NCBI RefSeq assembly: GCF_947495725.1
Contig: NZ_CANLZZ010000002.1
Coordinates: 558,001 to 622,000 of the forward strand
DNA: 64,000 bases
Direction of reading: 5' to 3'
Origin: an uncultured Lutibacter sp.
GTDB lineage: Bacteria > Bacteroidota > Bacteroidia > Flavobacteriales > Flavobacteriaceae
Positions 9,573 to 16,840 of the stretch are shown one piece after another (within the stretch, counting starts at the first letter, position 1; every line of letters begins with the position of its first letter). The position numbers and the translations under genes are program-made. The notes beneath the pieces are model-generated. The model ran no database searches. It was not told the origin of the DNA and saw nothing but the letters and a program-made list of their open reading frames with translations.

Positions 9573-11327
9573 ATGAATAAATGGTTAGTGGCAGGAGTTA
9601 TTATTTTTTCAATTTTTGGTTGCAATTCAAAAAAGGAAAATAGCCAAAAAGAGAATGAGGTTTCATCTTTAATGCAGTTGCCAGAGCAACCAAATATTTT
9701 ATGGTTAGTAACCGAAGATATGGGACCTTACATACCTCCGTTTGGAGATAATACTGTTGAAACGCCTAATTTAACTAGGTTGGCAAATGAAGGGGTGATT
9801 TACCCAAATTTATATTCTACATCAGGAGTATGCGCTCCAAGCCGAGCGGCAATTGCAACGGGTATGTATCCATCTAGTATTGGAGCAAATCATATGCGTA
9901 CAAATTCTTATATGAAGCACACTGGATTACCCGCTTATGAAGCTGTGCCCCCGTCAGAAGTAAAAATGATAAGTGAATTACTTCGTAAACAAGGTTATTA
10001 TTGTACAAATAATTATAAAGAAGATTATCAATTTAGAGCTCCAAAAACAGCTTGGGATGAAAGTAGTAAATATGCACATTGGAGAAATAGAGCTAAAAAT
10101 CAACCTTTCTTTTCAGTTTTTAATTTTACCGAAACTCATGAGTCGGGATTGTTTGAACCCTATGGATTTCGTCAAATAGAAACAAGACATTATCATGCTG
10201 GAGACACTACTTATGTTTGGAAACAAAATGGGCTTCCTGATGCAAAAAATAGAATGACGGAAGATGAAACACCTAAACATTTATCAAAAGACACAAAATT
10301 TAAGATTCCGCCATATCTTCCAAATAACGATGTTACAAATCGTGATATGTGGAAATTATATAACAATATTGTCGAAATGGATAAACAAGTTGGAGTAGTT
10401 TTAAAGCAGTTAGAAGATGATGGGTTGTTAGAAAATACAATAATCTTTTTTTATGGAGACCATGGGGGCCCTTTACCAAGAGAAAAACGTTTAATTTATG
10501 ATTCAGGCTTAAATACGCCATTAATTGTTCGTTATCCAAATAAAGTGGGAGCTGGTAAAAAAGTAGATGATCTAATTAGTTTTGTAGACTTTGCACCAAC
10601 ACTACTTTCTTTAGCTCAAGTTGAACCAAAACAGTATATGCAGGGTCAGGCCTTTTTAGGAGATTTAGCATCTCAAGAAAAACGTAAATACATCCATGCA
10701 GCCGCTGATCGTTTTGATGAAGTAACTGATGCCATTAGAGCAGTTAGAGACAATCAATTTAAATATATTAGGAATTATAAACCAGAACAAGGGTATTATT
10801 TACCACTTGCTTACAGAGAAAAAATACCCACAATGCAAGAATTATTAAAGTTGCGTAGTGAAGGTAAATTAAATGAAATTCAAATGCAATGGTTTAGAAA
10901 TCAGAAACCTGTGGAAGAATTGTTTGATTGTAAAGCAGATCCATACGAACTAGAAAATTTAGCACAAAAACCAGAGTATAAAAAAAAATTAATTGAGCTT
11001 AGAAATGAAATGAATAGATGGTTGAATGAGATTAAAGATAATCCAGAATTGACTGAATTAGAATTGATAAAACAACTTTGGAGTGGAAAAGATAGTAAGC
11101 CAAAAACAGCTAAACCTATAATTTCTAGTTCAAAAGGTGAAATAATCATTGATTGTGCAACAGAAGGTGCTTCAATAGGTTATAAGGTGAAGTATCAAGG
11201 TGAAAAATCTAAAAGTTGGAGTGTATATAAAGGACCATTTAATATTTCAAAAGGAGCTACTATTGAAGTGCGAGCGCATAGAATAGGTTTTATACCAAGT
11301 GAAATAATAACGTTTAATTACAATTAA
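9573..11327 (+). CDS. S1 family sulfatase with C-terminal chitobiase-like domain, lipoprotein
   Basis: A 584-aa lipoprotein (FGCNSK). The N-terminal alkaline-phosphatase-like domain has metal-binding TEDMGPY near residue 48 and the formylglycine motif CAPSR (C87-R91) followed by AAIATG. A later YGDHGG block supplies further metal ligands. It resembles heparan N-sulfatase-like S1 enzymes. Residues ~510-584 form a small Ig-like domain like the C-terminal domain of chitobiases, also present in the GH2 protein of this locus. It should remove sulfate esters from the polymer or oligomers, and needs a formylglycine-generating enzyme or anSME encoded elsewhere. Which position is desulfated cannot be told from sequence. 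Confidence 0.9.
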   Translation: MNKWLVAGVIIFSIFGCNSKKENSQKENEVSSLMQLPEQPNILWLVTEDMGPYIPPFGDNTVETPNLTRLANEGVIYPNLYSTSGVCAPSRAAIATGMYPSSIGANHMRTNSYMKHTGLPAYEAVPPSEVKMISELLRKQGYYCTNNYKEDYQFRAPKTAWDESSKYAHWRNRAKNQPFFSVFNFTETHESGLFEPYGFRQIETRHYHAGDTTYVWKQNGLPDAKNRMTEDETPKHLSKDTKFKIPPYLPNNDVTNRDMWKLYNNIVEMDKQVGVVLKQLEDDGLLENTIIFFYGDHGGPLPREKRLIYDSGLNTPLIVRYPNKVGAGKKVDDLISFVDFAPTLLSLAQVEPKQYMQGQAFLGDLASQEKRKYIHAAADRFDEVTDAIRAVRDNQFKYIRNYKPEQGYYLPLAYREKIPTMQELLKLRSEGKLNEIQMQWFRNQKPVEELFDCKADPYELENLAQKPEYKKKLIELRNEMNRWLNEIKDNPELTELELIKQLWSGKDSKPKTAKPIISSSKGEIIIDCATEGASIGYKVKYQGEKSKSWSVYKGPFNISKGATIEVRAHRIGFIPSEIITFNYN

Positions 11328-11337
11328 TTTAGAATAA

Positions 11338-11652
11338 ATGAAAAGACTTGCTTTTAAAATGAAATTAAATAAAGGTCAAAAAGAAGCTTATAAAAAAAGG
11401 CATAATGAGATTTGGCCAGAATTAAAAAAGTTATTAAAAGATAATGGAGTAAGTGAATATTCCATTTTTTTTGATGAAGAAACCAATACGCTTTTTGCAT
11501 TCCAAAAAGTTTCAGGTAATGGAGGTTCTCAAGATTTAGCAAATAACGAAATCGTTAAAAAATGGTGGGATTTTATGGCCGATATAATGGAAGTAAATCC
11601 AGATAATTCACCAGTTTCAATTCCTTTAGAAGAAGTGTTTTATTTAAAATAA
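11338..11652 (+). CDS. rhaM: L-rhamnose mutarotase
   Basis: A 104-aa cytoplasmic protein, the usual RhaM length. It interconverts alpha and beta anomers of L-rhamnose so that the isomerase receives its preferred form. Family hallmarks are KRHNEIWPEL with the catalytic His at 22 (as in E. coli RhaM), the YSIFFDE strand, and the WW pair at 76-77 near the C-terminus. It starts 10 bp after the sulfatase stop and is the last gene of the operon. It is the only cytoplasmic enzyme among these secreted proteins and directly identifies L-rhamnose as a released sugar. Confidence 0.95.
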   Translation: MKRLAFKMKLNKGQKEAYKKRHNEIWPELKKLLKDNGVSEYSIFFDEETNTLFAFQKVSGNGGSQDLANNEIVKKWWDFMADIMEVNPDNSPVSIPLEEVFYLK

Positions 11653-11674
11653 AGCTATGGTTAATGTTGGTTTT

Positions 11675-11719
11675 CAGCACAGTGCAGGATGCATTTAACA
11701 GGCTGTAAGAGTAATTTTA
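11675..11719 (+). promoter_or_regulatory. PUL box plus -7 element ahead of PL24-like gene
   Basis: Box CAGCACAGTGCAGGATG (11675-11691), 20-nt spacer, then TAATTTTA (11712-11719), one mismatch from TAnnTTTG. The start codon lies 43 bp downstream. Confidence 0.68.
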
Positions 11720-11762
11720 AGGATCGATTGTTTTATGAAAAGCGAAGAAATTTATTAATAAA

Positions 11763-13949
11763 ATGAAAATAAAACACTTTAAAGAAGGTTCGAGAGCTGA
11801 ATACTTATTTCTACTTTTTGTATTTTGTTCTTATTTTATTTCAGCACAAGTAGTTCTTGAGGATGAAGTTAAAATTACTGACATAGGCTTGCATTTTGAT
11901 GGAAGTAAAGTTGAAAGTGGGAATGGTAGTCAAGATGTAAATACTCCCTACGATTATTTTTACGGCCGTAATATTTCAGCCCATGGAGATTGTATTAAGA
12001 CATTTGGTATTTATGTTTTTATGACGTGGTATCGTGGTGGAAAAGATGATCGCCATGTAATGTTAACACGTTATAATACAATTACAGGTTCAATGGCAAC
12101 TATAGAGTTTCCTCATAGACATACAGGGTTTAATAACCAATGGTGGATAGGTGAATCACATAACACTATTGGGTTGGCAATAAGCCCTCTAGATGGCACT
12201 ATCCATTTGCTTTATGATATGCATGCATATCACAAAACACGACCTTCAGATGGAAGTTTAGCAAATGATTATTTTAGATATTCTTATTCAGTTAAAAATG
12301 CTACAACTGTTTCAGATGCTGATTTTACCTTAGATAAATTCGTAAAGAATAGTTCAGGAGGTTATAAGCATTTAAGTTTGAATGGCGGTGAGGACTACTC
12401 TAATTTTCAAGGGTTAACATATCCTCAATTTTTCTTGAATGATGCTGGTGATCTTTTCATGTATATGCGTGAAGGTGGAAATAATAATGGTGCTTATAAA
12501 TTTTCTAAATATTCTGCCAATACTTCTTCTTGGTCTAACTTTACTCATTTCAATGTTTTAAATGCCAAAAACCAACCAGAAATAGATCATAACTGGGGAC
12601 TTTATGGGAATATGAAATATGTGAATGGAAAAATAAGAGTTGGGTTTCAGCGTAGAGAAAACAAAGAAGATAAATACCAATATCAAAATGGTGTGTATTA
12701 TGCTTATTCTGATAATCAGGATGGTACAAGTGATTGGAAAAACCATTCAGGTGAAAGCTTTTCTTTACCACTTTATGACGCTGATTTTGTAAAAGTAATG
12801 GAGCCTGGCGATTATGTGCAGACAACTCAAATAGATAAAGTTTATATTGTTAGCGACTTTGATTGGACAGTTACAGATAATGGCGATGTACATATTATTA
12901 GCAAAGTAAAGGATAATCAATATAATATTACCAAATATTTACATACCTACAAACCAGTTGGTGCTACAGATTTTATTACTTCAGAAGATTTTGCAGGAGG
13001 AACTTCTATTTATACTTATGGAGATGATGTTTACATAATTGGTTTAACAACTAGTCGACGTGTTTTTGTAGATAAGGCAGTAGGAGGAACAAATAGTTTT
13101 TCTAGAGTTTATGAAGCAACATCTGGTAAAACATTTGATCATGGTCGGGTTCATATCAATAATGGGAAGCTGTATTATTATTTAATGGAGAAAAAATCTG
13201 GTAATGCACAACCCTTGTATCTTCAAATTATAGATTTGGATATTGTACCTACAAACCCTAAAGGTTCTAATAATTTTGCAATTCAGGCTATTGGAGAAAC
13301 GTGTGCTAATATGGATAATGGTAAACTGATTATTAAAGGAACTGCAAAACATAATTATGTAGCAACTATTAATGGTGTTAACTATGATTTTGATAAAAAT
13401 AAAACCATAGAAGGTCTAGGTCCAGGAACTTATGATTTATGTATTGACGTAGTTGGAGAAAATTTCAGTCATTGTTATGAAGTAACGATAGAACAAGCAA
13501 CAAAATTAACTGGGAAAATTAGTGTAAATAAACAATCTGCAAAAGTCTCTGTCCAATCTGGATTGGCGCCTTATACGCTCATTAAAAACGGACAGAAAAT
13601 ATTTGAAACTAATCAGCCAAATTTTTCTATAGAAGTGAATCATGGCGATACTATTCAAATTAAGAGTAAGGAAACTTGTCAAGGAGAACTACTAAAAACC
13701 ATCAAATTACATAACAATATTAAAGCATATCCTAATCCTACAAATGGTCTTTTTGAATTGTATATTCCAAATGTCGAGAAATCAATAGGTATAGAAGTTT
13801 ACAATATTTATTCCCAATTATTAATTTCTAAAACTTACACAGTGCAAGCTGGTAAGGTTCAATTGAATTTAGAAGATAAGTCTAAAGGTATCTACTTTGT
13901 AAAAGTAAATTCAAAGACACCTACATTTGTTAAAATTATAAAAAATTAA
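11763..13949 (+). CDS. PL24-like beta-propeller ulvan lyase candidate with T9SS sorting domain
   Basis: A 728-aa secreted protein. The signal peptide runs to about residue 29 (YFISAQ). Residues ~30-490 form a beta-propeller with BNR-type blades; WWIGESHNTIGLAI (H133) and HLLYDMHAYHK (H154, H157) match the histidine blocks of PL24/PL25 ulvan lyases. Residues ~495-640 carry small repeats with Cys pairs. Residues ~650-728 are a T9SS type A sorting domain (KAYPNPTNG near the start, KGIYFVKV and a Lys-rich end). This is the only protein in the window with such a tail, so it is the likely extracellular or surface-released first-attack lyase. It forms a single-gene unit behind its own box. PL24 versus a related BNR lyase family is not certain. 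Confidence 0.72.
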   Translation: MKIKHFKEGSRAEYLFLLFVFCSYFISAQVVLEDEVKITDIGLHFDGSKVESGNGSQDVNTPYDYFYGRNISAHGDCIKTFGIYVFMTWYRGGKDDRHVMLTRYNTITGSMATIEFPHRHTGFNNQWWIGESHNTIGLAISPLDGTIHLLYDMHAYHKTRPSDGSLANDYFRYSYSVKNATTVSDADFTLDKFVKNSSGGYKHLSLNGGEDYSNFQGLTYPQFFLNDAGDLFMYMREGGNNNGAYKFSKYSANTSSWSNFTHFNVLNAKNQPEIDHNWGLYGNMKYVNGKIRVGFQRRENKEDKYQYQNGVYYAYSDNQDGTSDWKNHSGESFSLPLYDADFVKVMEPGDYVQTTQIDKVYIVSDFDWTVTDNGDVHIISKVKDNQYNITKYLHTYKPVGATDFITSEDFAGGTSIYTYGDDVYIIGLTTSRRVFVDKAVGGTNSFSRVYEATSGKTFDHGRVHINNGKLYYYLMEKKSGNAQPLYLQIIDLDIVPTNPKGSNNFAIQAIGETCANMDNGKLIIKGTAKHNYVATINGVNYDFDKNKTIEGLGPGTYDLCIDVVGENFSHCYEVTIEQATKLTGKISVNKQSAKVSVQSGLAPYTLIKNGQKIFETNQPNFSIEVNHGDTIQIKSKETCQGELLKTIKLHNNIKAYPNPTNGLFELYIPNVEKSIGIEVYNIYSQLLISKTYTVQAGKVQLNLEDKSKGIYFVKVNSKTPTFVKIIKN

Positions 13950-14080
13950 AGGAAAATTATTTTTAGTTTTAATTGCTCAAATAAGGCACCGTTTTATATA
14001 CCAAAAATTACCGATTATGATTACAATAAAAACTCTAATATGAATATTATAGCTAATATAAATTTAAGTCTTTATAAAAA

Positions 14081-14125
14081 CCTAATAGTACAGGATACAA
14101 GATCTTTCGCTTAATGTTATTTTTA
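14081..14125 (+). promoter_or_regulatory. PUL box plus -7 element ahead of the toroid lyase/GH78 operon
   Basis: Box CCTAATAGTACAGGATA (14081-14097), 20-nt spacer, then TATTTTTA (14118-14125), one mismatch from TAnnTTTG. The start codon at 14149 is 23 bp beyond. Confidence 0.7.
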
Positions 14126-14148
14126 TGGTGTATAAGAATAATTAAATA

Positions 14149-16062
14149 ATGAAAAGACGCTCTTTTATAAATATAACTACAATAGGGAGTCTTGGTTTGT
14201 TATTACCACTGCATCATGCTTGCATTGAAAATAAGCATAATTCTTTTGATTTTAAGGATATGACAGATTTTGAATCTTCTTCATTCAAGCTTCTTAAAAC
14301 TTGGTGTGATGCAATGATTCGTGAGCAAATTAACGATGAAAATGATCCTGTATCTAACGGTGCTTTGTATTGTGAAGCTTGTGATTTAATTCATGGAAGA
14401 TGTCAAGAGTCCGTGTATCCATTTTTGTATATGGTTGATAAAACTGGCGAGCAAAAATATTTAGATGCTGCTATAAAAGTAATGGATTGGTCAGTAAACG
14501 TTGACAAACCAGATGGTAGTTGGACCAATATGATTGATCCAAAATCTTGGTGGGGAACAACTGTTTTTGGAGCCATTGCTTTGGGAGAAGCCTTACACCA
14601 TCACGGTCATATTTTACCTATAGAACTTAAAGGAAAATGGGAAAAACGTCTAAAACAGGCAATTGAATTAGTGTATCAAAAATTCGACATGCATTTTAGT
14701 CATATCAATTATAGATTCACAGCTATTTATGCTTTATACTTTTTAGGAAACTACTTCAATGAAGAAAAATATATAGTTAGAAGTAAAGAGTTTGCAGCGT
14801 TAATACCAGCATATTTAACAGAGCCAAATAAATTGATTTTTGGTGAAGATAAACCCGATAATGATAAAAGTGCAAAAGGATTATATCCAATAGATTTAGG
14901 TTATAATGTTGAAGAAACCTTAAATGGAGTGGTGCAATATGCAGTTCTTGAAAAAGATGAAGAGTTATTAGAGTTATTAGCTGAATCTATGAATGGGCAT
15001 TTAGAATTTATGTTGCCAGATGGTGCTTGGGATAATAGTTTTGGTACTCGACAAAACAAATGGACGTATTGGGGAAGTAGAACAACTGATGGTTGTCAAC
15101 CAGCTTTTGCTTTAATGGCGAATAGAAACCCTGCTTTTGGAACAGCAGCAGTTTTAAGTACAGAGTTGTTAGAACGATGTACTGTAAACGGACTTTTAGC
15201 TGGAGGAATACACTATGAAACTCATGGAGTAAAACCGTGTATGCATCACACTTTTGCACATGCTAAAAATTTAGCCTTTGTTTTAGATAATTCAGAAAAT
15301 TTAAAAAATGTAAATAAAAAAACACCAGTACCAAGAAGTACAAATAACGGTGTAAAACATTTTCCAGAATTAGATGTTTGGTTAGCAGCAAGAGGGCCTT
15401 GGAGAAGTACCATTTCATCTTACGATCAAATTTGGAAGAAAAAATATTCAGTTGCAGCCACAGGAGGTTCATTAGCAGTTTTATGGCATCAAAAAGTGGG
15501 GCCTTTATTTACAGCGAGTATGGCTGAATATATTGAAGTTGAAGACTATAACCAACAACCACAACCAGGTGAAGACTTTTGTTTAACACCTCGTGTTGAG
15601 CGTTTTGTTAATGAGGTTTGGTACACCAATATACACGATTTAAAAGCTAAAGTTTCTAATACCGATAAAAACGGAATTATCAATTTTGAAGTACTTGCAG
15701 CCTTAACAAACAGAGAAAAAGAAACCTTAGATGCCTCAGGAGATTTTAAACTGAATTATGTATTCGATACAGAAAAAACAACTATTAAAGCATTAAGAAC
15801 ATCAATTGAAGAAAACGATGATAGGTTGGTATTACCAATTATTTCTCCAACAGGTGAAAAAGTTATTGAAATTGCTGAAAACAAAATTGAAATTCATAAA
15901 AAAGAAGGCATAGTTGTACTTGAAGCAAACGTGCCAATAGCTATTAAAGAGTCTGAAAAATCGCGCATTTTTAATCAAGTTCCAGGGATGGAAGTTTTGC
16001 CAATAATAGTGGTTTTTCCAAAGGAAATAAAAGAGGTTATATGTACAATTAATGTGATTTAA
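14149..16062 (+). CDS. Toroid polysaccharide lyase-like protein (PL40-like candidate), Tat-type signal
   Basis: A 637-aa protein, full-length paralogue of the truncated gene at 1-1175. The N-terminus KRRSFINI followed by a hydrophobic stretch resembles a twin-arginine signal; a Cys after LPLHHA could be a weak lipobox. Residues ~40-420 are helix-rich with repeated W/H/Y motifs (CEACDLIHGRCQES, KSWWGTTVFGAIALG, HHTFAHAK), like an incomplete (alpha/alpha) toroid. Residues ~430-637 are beta-rich. This architecture is that of heparinase-like lyases. From memory the closest described group is ulvan lyase PL40, which I cannot verify here. It leads the operon running to 24812. Catalytic residues are not assigned. 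Confidence 0.65.
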   Translation: MKRRSFINITTIGSLGLLLPLHHACIENKHNSFDFKDMTDFESSSFKLLKTWCDAMIREQINDENDPVSNGALYCEACDLIHGRCQESVYPFLYMVDKTGEQKYLDAAIKVMDWSVNVDKPDGSWTNMIDPKSWWGTTVFGAIALGEALHHHGHILPIELKGKWEKRLKQAIELVYQKFDMHFSHINYRFTAIYALYFLGNYFNEEKYIVRSKEFAALIPAYLTEPNKLIFGEDKPDNDKSAKGLYPIDLGYNVEETLNGVVQYAVLEKDEELLELLAESMNGHLEFMLPDGAWDNSFGTRQNKWTYWGSRTTDGCQPAFALMANRNPAFGTAAVLSTELLERCTVNGLLAGGIHYETHGVKPCMHHTFAHAKNLAFVLDNSENLKNVNKKTPVPRSTNNGVKHFPELDVWLAARGPWRSTISSYDQIWKKKYSVAATGGSLAVLWHQKVGPLFTASMAEYIEVEDYNQQPQPGEDFCLTPRVERFVNEVWYTNIHDLKAKVSNTDKNGIINFEVLAALTNREKETLDASGDFKLNYVFDTEKTTIKALRTSIEENDDRLVLPIISPTGEKVIEIAENKIEIHKKEGIVVLEANVPIAIKESEKSRIFNQVPGMEVLPIIVVFPKEIKEVICTINVI

Positions 16063-16071
16063 ATGATAATT

Positions 16072-16812
16072 ATGAAATTTATAAAAAAAACAGGTATTTA
16101 TTTTGTAGGCCTTTTTTTACTAGCTATACATTTAAATTGTAGTGGAAGCGATAATGATGAGGAAATTGTAAAAGTAGAGCCAGAGCCAGAAAACCTGATT
16201 CCCTTAATACCAAATGAAGGTATTCCAAGTCCGTTCAATTTATTTACTGTAATTAATGATGATGTAGAACGAAAGGATTTTAACACGGTTTCTAAATGGT
16301 ACGAAGAAGCTCCAAATAAACAAGTATTTAAGCTATTTATAGGTGATGAATTTAATGGAGAAAGAAAACATGCTAGAACGGAGGCTGGGCAGGGTTTAAA
16401 ATGGAAAGAAGGCACAGAGTGGCACACTTTTGAAGCAACTATGAAGCCAAGCGGTAAACTTAGTGAAACGTATACTATTGCACAACTTTTTGCAGGATGT
16501 TGTGGTCCACAACTTAGAGTAGAGGTAAAAACAAATGGTAGAATACATGTAGGATCTAGGAATAATGGAAACATAGGAATTTCTACAGATGACGATTGGG
16601 CAAACGGACAAAAAAGTTTCAAAATCAAAATTAGAAGTAACGGTAAAGATATGGAGGTGTATTTTAATAATGAGTTGAAATTTACAGGCATTTCTGAAGA
16701 AAGTTCATTGGGTAATGCAAATGCATTGTATCACTTTAGGTGGGGAGTTTACTCAAACAATAAAATGACAAAAAATTTAAGTAACACGGTAACAAATATA
16801 ACTAGAGAATAA
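16072..16812 (+). CDS. Small beta-jelly-roll lipoprotein, polysaccharide-lyase-like
   Basis: A lipoprotein of about 246 aa. I prefer the ATG at 16072 (MKFIKK, positive n-region, lipobox HLNC) over the one at 16063, which abuts the previous stop codon. After a Glu/Pro linker the domain reads like a compact jelly roll: FNGERKHARTEAG, a TIAQLFAGCCGP block, RVEVKTNGRIHVGS, and a late FRWGVYSN. RTE and the WGVY strand are reminiscent of PL7, PL18 and PL28 lyases, where Arg/Glu/Gln/Tyr on the concave sheet do catalysis. Family is unassigned; a carbohydrate-binding role is equally possible. The adjacent Cys pair within the usual QIH-like strand is unusual. It sits between the toroid lyase and two GH78 genes. 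Confidence 0.6.
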   Translation: MKFIKKTGIYFVGLFLLAIHLNCSGSDNDEEIVKVEPEPENLIPLIPNEGIPSPFNLFTVINDDVERKDFNTVSKWYEEAPNKQVFKLFIGDEFNGERKHARTEAGQGLKWKEGTEWHTFEATMKPSGKLSETYTIAQLFAGCCGPQLRVEVKTNGRIHVGSRNNGNIGISTDDDWANGQKSFKIKIRSNGKDMEVYFNNELKFTGISEESSLGNANALYHFRWGVYSNNKMTKNLSNTVTNITRE

Positions 16813-16840
16813 TATTAAAAAATTGTAAAAAAAATAACTA

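Noticed and set aside
16098-16691. 197-aa minus-strand ORF opposite the jelly-roll gene
   Set aside because: A shadow of the plus-strand gene, with Ser/Leu/Phe-rich translation and no family motifs.
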